From Mycoplasma sp. CAG:776 (lineage in GTDB: Bacteria; Bacillota_I; Bacilli_A; RF39; UBA660): a stretch of 64,000 nt of DNA. A program made the position numbers and the translations under genes. Location of the stretch: NCBI GenBank assembly GCA_000438195.1, contig FR903076.1, positions 37,754-101,753 on the forward strand. The letters run 5' to 3'. Position 1 is the first letter of the stretch. Every line of letters starts with the position of its first letter. Shown here piece by piece: positions 35,455-44,515 of this stretch. The notes under the pieces are model-generated. The model saw only the letters and a program-made list of their open reading frames with translations. It did not search any database and had not been told where the DNA came from.

Positions 35455-37830
35455 ATGAGAATTGATTCAATTGATATAAGAAGTTCATTTACAAAGTATA
35501 ATGATAATCAGCGAATAGATTTTTCTAAAAAAAATAATTGTATTTTTTTCTACGGTAGTAATGGAACAGGAAAGAGTTCTTTGTCTAAATTATTTTCTAT
35601 AAGTGATATGGCTATGGATGGAAATGATAATTACAAGGAAAGGTTGTCTTTGCTTAAAACTATCGATTCTTCAAAAGATTTAGATGTTAGTGTTTGTTAT
35701 AATAATGAGAGTTTTACATTATTTACAAATGACATTGTGAATCCTATAAAAATACCAGTTTTCAATAAAGATTATATAGATTCCAAAATAACATATCAAT
35801 CAGATTTTAAAAATAATAGATTTCAAGAGAAGACTTCAAATTATGGAATAGAATTAGAATCGAAGACGAATTATAATAAAAAAATAGCAGAAATAGAAGA
35901 AAATAATATAAAAGGTAAAGAACTGATTGAAAAAATAAATAAGCAAATTGATTTAGGAATAATACAAACAATTAAAGATACAAGTACTACAAGAGCAAAT
36001 CAAAAGTATAATAATGAATACAATTTTAAAAGTTTTAGTGGATTGAATCCTAAAGATATTCCTATAGATGGTTTAGATCAACTTAGAGAAAAACATATAA
36101 AATATATTACTGATTTGAAAGATATTAATTCAGATGATTCTGTCCAATTAAAAATAGATGAATTGTCTAATGAACAGAATTTATTGGATAGAATTAAAAA
36201 TATAAATGAAATGATATCTTTTAGTGAAGACAAAACAAAGTTGGATTTTGTAAAACAACACTTAGATAATTTTGATTTAGAAGAAAGAAATTGGAAAATA
36301 AAAGGTGCAACATTATTAAAAAATAATAAATGCCCATTTTGTGAACAAAATATTGATAATAATAGTATTGTTCAAATGTATAAGGACTATGTTAATAGTA
36401 AACTTAGAAAAACAGAAGAATTCATAAATGAACAAAAGAGTTACTTTGAAAGTGCAAATAGTAACATAGATTTTCAATATAGAATAAATGAAACAAAAAC
36501 AAAAAATATAGATAAAATATTTAATTCAAATATTATTATTCAAATTCAACAAAATATAAAAATAATAAAAAACTTTAATTTAGATATTATAGAACTTTTG
36601 AATAATAAATCAAAAGAAGAAAATCTTTATTATGATTGTTCTGATTTATTAGAAAAAATAAGTTTAAGTACATATGAAAATATAATAACAGAGTATCATT
36701 AGTTATTATTAAATATAGATGAGATAAATAAAAGAATTTTAAAATCAAACGCTGAAAGAAAAAAAGTAACAGAAAATTATTTAAATACAACTGGAAAGTT
36801 TATAGTATATAATTTGGTAAGAAAAGATTTGGAGGAATTCAAATTATTGTATAAGAAATCTTTAGAGTTAAATAAAGAAGCAGAAGAATTAAAGAAGATT
36901 TATCAAGAAGAATTAAAGGGTAAGAATGAACTGTTGAAAACTATCAATAGTATTTTAGATGATTTTACTATTACAAATTATAGAATTGATGAAAAATTTG
37001 ACTTATATTTAAATGATTGTTCGGTAAGTCAAAAAGCAGATAGATTGTTAAGTGATGGAGAAAAAAATATTATTGCTTTTGCGCTATTTATTTCAGAATT
37101 AAAACTGTTATATTCAGAAACGGAAAAATCAATAATCTTTATAGATGACCCGATTACTTCAGTAGATTATCCAAATCTTTATAGTATATATAATTATTTG
37201 ATTGATATTATTACTGAAAATAATAATTCACAAATAATAATTACTTCTCATAATATACTTTTTTTAAATCTTTTTAAATTTCGTTATAATGGTAATGCAA
37301 CATATTTTAAATTAAAGGAAGATAGTAATGGCAAAACAAATTGCTACTTAGATACAGATACAAGTGATTCAATTTATTTAGAAAAATTGAAAGAAATTTA
37401 CAATATAGCAACTACTAACACAATAGATTCTAAACAAAAGTTATATATTCATAATTATTGTAGATATGTAGTAGAAACTCTTTCAAGATTTGAATTTCCT
37501 AATTATAAAAAAGAATCTAGTTCATCTGACTTTTATATAAGAAAATTAAAAGAGCAAATTAAGGAAAATCCAGAGAGTTTAAATGTAAGTAATAATAGTT
37601 TAGATATATTAAATAATATTATAAATAAGGGCTCTCATGCTACTATCGAAATTGTTCATGACAATGAATATTTTGATGATAAACACTATGTTAAATGTTG
37701 TAAAACTATTATAGAAATAATAAAAACAAAATATAGTGGACAGTTTGAATTGTTATCTTTTGATAAAACAAAAGAAATTTCTGTTGACAAATTAAATGTT
37801 GAAGAAATCTTATCAGAGGCAAAAAGTTAA
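35455..37830 (+). pseudogene. RloC/PrrC-like anticodon nuclease, interrupted by amber codon
   Basis: One frame runs from 35455 to 37830 with a single in-frame TAG at 36700-36702; the restored product is about 791 residues. Walker A is FFYGSNGTGKSSLSKL (about residues 32-47). A long coiled coil has a CPFC zinc-hook-like motif at residues 293-296. Then follow the signature-like SDGEKNIIAFALF, Walker B SIIFIDDPITSVD and SQIIITSHN. The C-terminal part has Arg670-xxx-Glu674 (RYVVE) and His728 (KGSHATIE), matching the Arg-x3-Glu ... His triad of PrrC/RloC tRNA anticodon nucleases. These cut tRNA when phage counter DNA restriction. Both halves start near ATG/GTG codons, so split expression is possible. 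Strong RBS CAGGAGG. Confidence 0.72.
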
Positions 37831-37994
37831 TAATGAATAAACTATTTAAATAATAAAAAAATAATGATATAATCTTAGTGAGTGAAGAATGTTAACTTTG
37901 TTTGCAAAATGTTTGCAGATGAGGAAGAATTTATAGTAACAATAATACTGTAAATACCACAAATACTAATGTTACGGAATCCACAAAATATTGA

Positions 37995-38099
37995 AATAAC
38001 AATAATATAGTAAATAACATAAATACTATATATACTGGATTTGCTTCAACATGTGGTTCGGGAAAGAAATATAAGAATTGCTGTGGAAAGAACGCATAA
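37995..38099 (+). pseudogene. SEC-C tail remnant of a second secA-like 3' end
   Basis: The frame ending in TAA at 38097-38099 reads CGSGKKYKNCCGKNA, a SEC-C zinc-binding tail like that of SecA. Nearby bases differ from secA mostly at synonymous positions. Upstream is an Asn/Thr-rich linker made of two imperfect copies of about 48 bp (near 37935-38040), interrupted by TGA at 37992-37994. No other part of secA is present. It marks the old junction of an element inserted into a secA 3' end. Confidence 0.7.
38052..38062 (+). repeat. Second copy of candidate att repeat
   Basis: TGTGGTTCGGG, identical to secA 32916-32926 and 5136 bases away from it; the two copies bracket the KilA-N, integrase and RloC-like genes. 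Confidence 0.5.
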
Positions 38100-38189
38100 A
38101 TAAAAGGAAAAATCAATATTAATAAAATTAAAAATTGGTTCGGATTTTTATGAAATGTCCACCAAACATTAAAAATATGTAGTAAAATG

Positions 38190-38226
38190 AAGGTGTGAAC
38201 AAGAATTTAATTTGTTGACACCTTTT
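38190..38226 (+). terminator. Hairpin before RhuM remnant
   Basis: AAGGTGTgaACA / TGTtgACACCTT stem followed by TTTTAA. Same position and form as the hairpin at 33060-33099. Confidence 0.5.
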
Positions 38227-38246
38227 AATTTAGAAAGGAGGCTTTA

Positions 38247-39254
38247 ATGGAGGAAAAAAATAATATAGTTATATATCAATTAGAAGATGGTAAGACAAAG
38301 ATAGATGTAAAACTTGATGGGGAAACCGTATGGTTATCACAGCAACAAATGGCAGAGTTATATGATACAACGAAACAAAATATTAGTTTACACATAAAAA
38401 ACATTTTTGAAGAAGAAGAATTAGATGAAGATTCAACTGTCAAGGAATTCTTGACAGTTCAACAAGAAGGAAATAGAAGTGTTGAAAGAAAAGCTAAATA
38501 TTACAATCTAGATATGATTATTTCTTTAGGGTATAGAATAAAATCTAAAATTGCTACTAATTTTAGAAAATGGGCAACCGAAAGATTAAAAGAGTATATA
38601 ATTAAAGGTTTTACTATGGATGATGAAAGACTTAAAGGAAATGGTGGCGGTAATTATTGGAAAGAATTACTTGCTAGAATTAAAGATATAAGGTCATCTG
38701 AAAAAGTATTATACAGACAAGTCCTTGATTTATACGCAATTGCGGTAGACTATGATCCGAAAGATAGTAAATCAATTGAATTTTTTAAAATTGTGCAGAA
38801 TTAATTGCATTATGCAGCACACGGACATGCTGCTTCAGAAGTAATCTATGAAAGAGCAGATGCTGAAAAGCCTTTTATGAGATTGACAACATTTAAAGGA
38901 GAAATTCCTGTGTTACAAGATATTGTAATTGCAAAAAATTATTTAACAGAATAAGAACTAAAAGTTTTAAATAATTTAGTATTAGGATATTTTGATTTTG
39001 CAGAAATCCAAGCTATTAGGCATAAGTCAATGTATATGGAAGATTATTTTAGGCAATTAGATACAATCCTTTCTAGTGCTGGTGAAAAAATACTTGTTGG
39101 ATCAGGTACCGTTAGTCATAAAATAGCGATTGAAAAAGCAAAAAATGAATATAGAAAATATCAAGTGAAAACAATAAGCCCTGTGGAAAAAGCATATTTA
39201 GAAACTTTAAAAGAAATAAGAAATAAAATAGATGATAAAGTAAAGGGTGAATAG
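38247..39254 (+). pseudogene. RhuM-family gene with two in-frame stops
   Basis: One frame from ATG 38247 (RBS AGAAAGGAGG) to the stop at 39252-39254 gives a full-length RhuM protein of about 335 residues. Recognisable parts: VWLSQQQMAELYDTTKQNIS, YYNLDMIISLGYRIKSK, FRKWATERLKEYIIKGF, HYAAHGHAASEVIYERADA, and a C-terminal YQVKTISPVEKAYLETLKE. Two TAA codons (38802-38804 and 38952-38954) stand where relatives have Lys (VQN-K-LHYA and TE-K-EL), so each is a single AAA to TAA change. RhuM was named from a Salmonella pathogenicity island; function is not settled. It lacks the Doc domain of the 9.75-kb copy. Confidence 0.8.
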
Positions 39255-39318
39255 AGTATATCAAATAGGTATATTCTATTTTTTATGTAAATCATAGATA
39301 AGGAGAGTGAGTGATACA

Positions 39319-39557
39319 ATGATTAGTATAAGAAAAAAGGAAAAGTATATCAATATTGTTTTGAGGCAGGAAAAGTAAATGGAAAAAGAAAGCAAATAAC
39401 TAAATCTGGTTTTAAAACAAAAAATGAAGCCTTTGGTGTTGGTCAAAAAGTATGTGATGAACTTATTAATGGCGAAAGTACTTCAGGATGTAATATTTTA
39501 TATTCTAGTTATATAGATTATTCGATGAATTCATCAGATGACAATAGAATATGTTAA
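39319..39557 (+). pseudogene. Second integrase remnant (arm-binding domain only)
   Basis: After a one-base loss in an A-run close to the start (AGAAAAAAGG), the frame reads RKKGKVYQYCFEAGKVNGKR and SGFKTKNEAFGVGQKV, then SSYIDYSMNSSD, ending at TAA 39555-39557. It is clearly homologous to the arm domain and first core-domain residues of the integrase at 34081. The remaining 300 residues are gone. It follows RhuM as the first integrase follows KilA-N, so the island holds two elements of similar build. Confidence 0.75.
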
Positions 39558-39767
39558 TGGTAATTGAAACAAGTTTAAAGTTTTTTAAACATATTTATTA
39601 TTAAATACTAATATTAAAGGTTATGCGACTTATTTAATATGAAAACAATAAACTGATTAATGAATTAATAAAATATTTTATGATTGTTGAAGTAAACATG
39701 ATGTGTATTATGAATTATGTGATATAATAGAATAAATTATTGTTTCTAGAAAACAGGAGGTAGTAAT
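39558..39767. other. Non-coding scar between element 2 and restriction system
   Basis: About 210 very AT-rich bases with no frame or clear hairpin. It probably contains the deletion scar of the second integrase and the promoter of the methylase (TGTGATATAATAG near 39719, a TATAAT -10). Confidence 0.4.
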
Positions 39768-40880
39768 ATGGAAAGATTAAAGCCATTTATAAAATGGGCT
39801 GGGGGTAAGGAAAAAGAATTGCCTATAATTTTAAATAATTTACCATCGAATTTTGATAGATATATTGAACCATTTGTTGGAGGTGGTTCAGTTTATTTAG
39901 CAATAAATTGTAACGAATCTATAATAAATGATAAATCAGATGAATTAATTCTTTTATATACATTGATAAAACAAAATAATAAAGAATTTCATAAAAGTTT
40001 GATGCAAATCAACAAGAATTGGATTGAAATCGAGAATATAGTTGGGGATAGTTTTGAAGAATTGTTAAATTTATATACTAAATTTAAACAAGACAATTCA
40101 GTATTAGAAAAATTAATTGAAGATTATATGAGAAAACATTCTAAAGAGCTAGATAAATTATTAAAAGAGGATTTAGATATTAATTTATATAATTTAAAAT
40201 GTGAGATACAAAAGAATTTATTATCAAAAATAACAAGAATGAACAAAATAGAAAAACAACGCGGAAATATGGAAAATACTGATATTTTAAATAACTTTGA
40301 AACAGCATTTAAGAGTGCTTATTATATGTACTTTAGGTATTTGTATAACAATAAAAGTAAATTGAAATTAAGTGAAGAATTTTATTGTGCAGTGTTTTAT
40401 TTTATTAGGGATTATTGTTATTCTTCAATGTTTAGGTATAATGCCAACGGCGATTTTAATGTACCGTATGGCGGAATAAGCTATAACAGAAAAGATTTTA
40501 AAAAGAAAATTAACTATATTAAATCAAATGATTTGATTAATAAGTTATCAACTACTCAGTTATACTGTTTAGATTTCGAGCAATTTTGTAATAAAATAAA
40601 ATTAACAGAAAAAGATTTTATGTTTTTAGATCCTCCGTATGATACGGAATTTTCTACATATGCTAAAAATCATTTTGGTAAAAATGATCAAATTCGTTTA
40701 GCAAATTATTTAGCAAATACTAAAGCAAAATTTATGTTGATTATAAAGAATACCGAATTTATTTATAACTTATATAAAGATAGAGGATTTAATATAAAAA
40801 GTTTTGATAAAAAATATCTTGTAAGTTTTATGAATAGAAATGATAAGAACGTTGAACATTTATTAATTACAAATTATTAG
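39768..40880 (+). CDS. Dam-type (D12 class) adenine-N6 DNA methyltransferase
   Basis: A 370-residue MTase of the alpha/D12 class. It has PFIKWAGGKEKELPIIL (SAM motif), YIEPFVGGGSVYLAI, and the catalytic DPPY in FMFLDPPYDTEFS. Normal Dam/M.DpnII is about 280 residues; here an insertion of about 90 charged residues lies between the SAM motif and the target-recognition part. GATC-type specificity is the rule in this class. AGGAGG lies at good spacing before the ATG. It precedes an AlwI-type endonuclease by 12 bases in one operon and is presumably its protective partner. Confidence 0.88.
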   Translation: MERLKPFIKWAGGKEKELPIILNNLPSNFDRYIEPFVGGGSVYLAINCNESIINDKSDELILLYTLIKQNNKEFHKSLMQINKNWIEIENIVGDSFEELLNLYTKFKQDNSVLEKLIEDYMRKHSKELDKLLKEDLDINLYNLKCEIQKNLLSKITRMNKIEKQRGNMENTDILNNFETAFKSAYYMYFRYLYNNKSKLKLSEEFYCAVFYFIRDYCYSSMFRYNANGDFNVPYGGISYNRKDFKKKINYIKSNDLINKLSTTQLYCLDFEQFCNKIKLTEKDFMFLDPPYDTEFSTYAKNHFGKNDQIRLANYLANTKAKFMLIIKNTEFIYNLYKDRGFNIKSFDKKYLVSFMNRNDKNVEHLLITNY

Positions 40881-40892
40881 GAGGTGGTTTAT

Positions 40893-42671
40893 ATGATAAA
40901 TTGGGGATGGAGAACAAAGCCAAGAAGTATACTTAAAACAATTGAATGGTTAAAATTTTTTAAAAAATTTGAAGGAGAAAAGTGGGATGAAACAAATGGA
41001 GAAGTAAGTGCTTTTAAAAATAAACCTATTCATCCTATAAGAAGGAAATATTACTATTATTTACAGCAAGAAGAAGAATATAAAACAATTCCTGATATAT
41101 CTTATTATGATTATCTTAGCGGTAAGTATGATAAAACAGAAACTGAAAGTAATGCGAGACAAGATAAAACAACTTTTGAATTTTTTGGGTTAGGTTATGT
41201 TGACTCAAATGGTATTATAAAAATAACAGATGCAGGTAATAAAATATTATCAAGTGATGCTAAAGGAGAATTTTTTCTTAAGCAATTACTAAAAATGAAT
41301 TATCCGTCTCTTAGCACAGGTTATGGAAGAAACATACCAAATAATCATGTTGTTTTTCCCATGGAAATATTATTAAATTTACTAAATGATTTAAAGTTTA
41401 TTTATAGATTTGAATTGTCTTTTTCTTATTTGTGTTTGGATTCGAAAAAAGAATATTCAAAATTGTTAAAGGCTATTAAAGAATTTAGAAAAAGAATAAA
41501 TGCATTAGATGTAAAAAAAGAAAGTATGTGTAAAAAAATATTTTTAGAAGTATCAAAAAAATATTATAATATGTCGGATAAAAATAAAGTAAATTCTTTT
41601 TTTACAATTAGTGATGCATTTTGTAGAGCTCTAGAGTTTACTGGGTTCTTTTCTACAAGTGGTAGAGGAGATTTAAAAAAAATAAGAGTGTCGAAAACTC
41701 ATATTGATGAATTTAATATGCTTATAAATAAATATGAGTTTGTTAAATCTATGGCTACTACAAAAGATGAATATATGGAATGGTTTGGAAATTTAAGTAG
41801 TACAACACTACCATGGGAAAAAGAAAATGAGCAAATTTCTTTAATTAGAAATAAACTAAATTTGTTTAGTGAAAATATAAAGAAAATTAGCGATAAATAT
41901 AAAGTTACTATTCCATTAAAAACTGAAATATATGAAAAAAAATTAAATAATACTCATTCTATGTCGGAATTAAAGATTTTAGAACAAAATATTGTTAAAA
42001 GTATAACAACGTTAAATGAAGAAGTATTTATAAAATATTTATATAATGATAGTGAAATTCGAAGAACTATCATTGAAAAGTTTGATGAGATAATTGATGG
42101 TACGACTGATGATAGAGCTCTTTGGTTAGAAAATAATACATGGAAATCTTTGGTATCTTTAGATGGGGTAAAAGAGGTAAAAAGGAACTTTTCTATTGAA
42201 GAAGATTTAAGTCCAAAATATTATGCGCCTGGAGTAGGAAATACACCAGATATGGAAATGGTAATTAATAATAGCATTTTAGTTCCGGAAGTGTCTTTAA
42301 TGAGTGGAAAAAAACAATGGGAACATGAAGGATCCAGTGTAGTGGATCACGTAATAAAATTTATCAATAACAATAAAGAAAAAAATGTAATAGGAATGTT
42401 TATTGCACAAAAAATATATTCTAGAACATTGTGGCAATTCTTTATTTTAAATAAAACAAGTTGGGTAGGAACAAAAGTACCTATAGTACCATTAACAATA
42501 GAACAATATAAAAGTATTATAAGTTTTATGTATGATAAGAATATTGAAGCTGAGGAATTGGTTAATTTATTAAATAAAGTGCATGAATCTTCACTCAAAA
42601 TAGAGGATTATAATGTTTGGGAAAATGATATATCATCAATAATAACAAATTGGAAAAGTAATTTTGCATAA
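40893..42671 (+). CDS. AlwI-family type IIS restriction endonuclease
   Basis: A 592-residue protein starting INWGWRTKPRSILKTIEWLKF; the ATG at 40893 follows AGGAGGTGG. The C-terminal cleavage domain has the family motif VPEVSLMSGKKQWEHEG followed by VVDHVIKF, which corresponds to EVTL.SG.RQ..EGEPV..HV of AlwI-type enzymes (PD-(D/E)xK fold; Glu and Lys are the visible metal and catalytic residues). N-terminal DNA-recognition part is divergent. AlwI relatives recognise short asymmetric sites such as GGATC and cut outside. Intact, unlike most of the island. Confidence 0.8.
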   Translation: MINWGWRTKPRSILKTIEWLKFFKKFEGEKWDETNGEVSAFKNKPIHPIRRKYYYYLQQEEEYKTIPDISYYDYLSGKYDKTETESNARQDKTTFEFFGLGYVDSNGIIKITDAGNKILSSDAKGEFFLKQLLKMNYPSLSTGYGRNIPNNHVVFPMEILLNLLNDLKFIYRFELSFSYLCLDSKKEYSKLLKAIKEFRKRINALDVKKESMCKKIFLEVSKKYYNMSDKNKVNSFFTISDAFCRALEFTGFFSTSGRGDLKKIRVSKTHIDEFNMLINKYEFVKSMATTKDEYMEWFGNLSSTTLPWEKENEQISLIRNKLNLFSENIKKISDKYKVTIPLKTEIYEKKLNNTHSMSELKILEQNIVKSITTLNEEVFIKYLYNDSEIRRTIIEKFDEIIDGTTDDRALWLENNTWKSLVSLDGVKEVKRNFSIEEDLSPKYYAPGVGNTPDMEMVINNSILVPEVSLMSGKKQWEHEGSSVVDHVIKFINNNKEKNVIGMFIAQKIYSRTLWQFFILNKTSWVGTKVPIVPLTIEQYKSIISFMYDKNIEAEELVNLLNKVHESSLKIEDYNVWENDISSIITNWKSNFA

Positions 42672-42855
42672 TAGTTATTATTATGATGTAATATTTGTGA
42701 AACAAAATGCTGCTGAAAAAGTGCTTTTGTCCACGTAAATTATAAAATTAGTAATATTTATAATATGAATAATACTGCTAATATAATGTACTAAAAAATA
42801 CTATTTGTACGATATGTATTTAAAATATAACCAAGTAATTTTCATATGACTTGTG

Positions 42856-42908
42856 AAAGCAAATAAACAAGTAATCTCTTGATTAGGAGTTGTTGCTTTT
42901 TCTTTTTT
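42856..42908 (+). terminator. Terminator at the end of the island
   Basis: AAAGCAA ... TTGCTTT with additional AAC/GTT pairs, followed by a T-rich run (TCTTTTTTT). Confidence 0.6.
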
Positions 42909-42921
42909 TATTCGTTATAAT
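42893..42921 (+). promoter_or_regulatory. Promoter of transglutaminase-prfB operon
   Basis: TTGCTT (42893-42898), 17 bp, TATAAT (42916-42921). It overlaps the right arm of the terminator hairpin. Confidence 0.6.
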
Positions 42922-42947
42922 GTTTGTAGTAGATAGGAGGAGTAAAT

Positions 42948-44513
42948 ATGCTTGATCAGTTTCAGGTGCAAAATAAACTTAGAATCATGATTCAATCTAA
43001 TATTGAAACTCCATTTTATAATCGTCAAGATAATATATTATTTTTACCTAATATTTATGATTGGAAAAATGATTATCTTTCTTTTATTAAACATTATTCT
43101 TATGGAAATTTAAGAATTTCTTCTATAGATTTGATTACAAGGGAAGTAATAGAAGCAATCAAAGATAATCCTCATATTTATGCAATAGAATTAGGAAGTG
43201 AGAAAGAACCTTATACTTTAACTAGAGAAGTATTTGACCTTTTAAACGAATCAAATAGTTTATATAAAATTACTACTTCGTTAGTTACGGGAGAATATTC
43301 TATAAGGGAAATGGAATTATTAACTTTTTTTAATCAAACTATGGTTGGTGAATATTCTATTGTGGATTTAAAGTCTTTTTCTAGTTTTGTTTTTCGAGAT
43401 CCTTTATTAGATAGAGAAATTTCTTACTTAGAACAATATCTTGGCAGGGATGTTACAATTGATTTTAGATATGATGACTATTCTAATATCTTAAAAGTGA
43501 TTCAGAAATTAGAGGGAAGAAATATTACTTTTAATATTTTGGAAAATGAAGCTTTATCTTTGTATTCTAAACAATTTCAAGATGTTATTCAACATAAAGA
43601 GAAGATTTATATGAATCATTCTACTAAATTAGATCAGTATCTTTTTATGCACTCTTTTTTAGATATTATGGTTGCAGATGTTAAAAATTCTAATATGAGT
43701 ATGTATGAAAAATATTTAGCCGTTTTTCAAATTGTTACTCATTATAAATTGTTTCAGGAAAATGAACAGAATAAAAATTCTGCTAGATTATTAGAACATG
43801 TCTTATTTAATAATTTTGGAGTTTGTTATGGGTTTAGTGAATTGCTGGTTGCTTTATTAGATAAAGTAGGAATTAAAGCTTTTAATGTTTCTTTTGAATT
43901 GTATAAAGAAAGTGAAAAGATTCATTTATCTGATTTAGCACGATTAAATAAAGAAGAACTAAATAGAAAACTAGGAAATGTTGAGTATCATTCTAGAGTT
44001 ATTGTTCGGCTTATTGATCCAAAATATCATATTGATGGAATCTTTTTTGCTGATCCAACATGGGATAATTCTTTGGAATCTCATTATTTTAATCATTCTT
44101 TAATGACTCCTTATGAAACAACTTTAGAGTTTACTCGTTTTTATGATACAGATGTTAGCATTTTTAATATTAGTAGTATGGAAGAGTTTTTAAATAAAAT
44201 TAAACTTCTTCCTAATTCTATTTTTTATTTTTTAGAAGTGATTCAGAATATTGATTTTTCGTATTATGTCTATTTAAAGAAAAATTATGATTTTGATGTA
44301 GAGGATTATGATTTTTTGTTAGATGTTTATAATTATATTATTAAGTATACTAAGAAAAGTGTTTCTAAAGATGCTAGATTTCAGGCTTTAGAAATATTAT
44401 TTCAATTTATCTATCCTGATTTAACAGAAGTAGAAAAAGAACAATATTTAGTTTTATTACAAGAAAAAAATCAAAAAAGAGATGAACAGTTTTTTAGAAA
44501 GGGAGGAAGATAA
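42948..44513 (+). CDS. Transglutaminase-like cysteine protease-fold protein, cytoplasmic
   Basis: A 521-residue protein without signal or membrane segment. A transglutaminase-type core is in the middle: catalytic Cys in NNFGVCYGFSELLVALLDKVG (about residue 300), His in VEYHSRVIVRL, and Asp in IFFADPTWDNS, in the usual C-H-D order. The N-terminal 230 residues are not recognisable; the C-terminal 120 are helical and acidic. Its stop overlaps the start of prfB closely (2-base gap), so it is cotranscribed with release factor 2. Role unknown. Confidence 0.6.
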   Translation: MLDQFQVQNKLRIMIQSNIETPFYNRQDNILFLPNIYDWKNDYLSFIKHYSYGNLRISSIDLITREVIEAIKDNPHIYAIELGSEKEPYTLTREVFDLLNESNSLYKITTSLVTGEYSIREMELLTFFNQTMVGEYSIVDLKSFSSFVFRDPLLDREISYLEQYLGRDVTIDFRYDDYSNILKVIQKLEGRNITFNILENEALSLYSKQFQDVIQHKEKIYMNHSTKLDQYLFMHSFLDIMVADVKNSNMSMYEKYLAVFQIVTHYKLFQENEQNKNSARLLEHVLFNNFGVCYGFSELLVALLDKVGIKAFNVSFELYKESEKIHLSDLARLNKEELNRKLGNVEYHSRVIVRLIDPKYHIDGIFFADPTWDNSLESHYFNHSLMTPYETTLEFTRFYDTDVSIFNISSMEEFLNKIKLLPNSIFYFLEVIQNIDFSYYVYLKKNYDFDVEDYDFLLDVYNYIIKYTKKSVSKDARFQALEILFQFIYPDLTEVEKEQYLVLLQEKNQKRDEQFFRKGGR

Positions 44514-44515
44514 CT

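Larger units (their letters stand above)
42672..42947. other. Right end of the accessory island
   Basis: Intergenic. It contains a terminator (42856-42908) and a promoter (42893-42921) for the next operon. No third SEC-C remnant or copy of the 11-bp repeat is seen here, so the right boundary of the second insertion is not marked. Confidence 0.5.

Noticed and set aside
37931..38116. 61-codon minus-strand frame across the SEC-C remnant
   Set aside because: It is an antisense shadow of the Asn/Thr-rich repeat and SEC-C tail.
36700..38954. In-frame TAG and TAA codons as evidence of stop-codon recoding
   Set aside because: Core genes end normally with all three stops, both release factors exist, and such codons occur only in decayed accessory genes.
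33125..42671. Active prophage
   Set aside because: No capsid, tail, terminase, holin or replication genes are present; only integrase remnants and small element genes.
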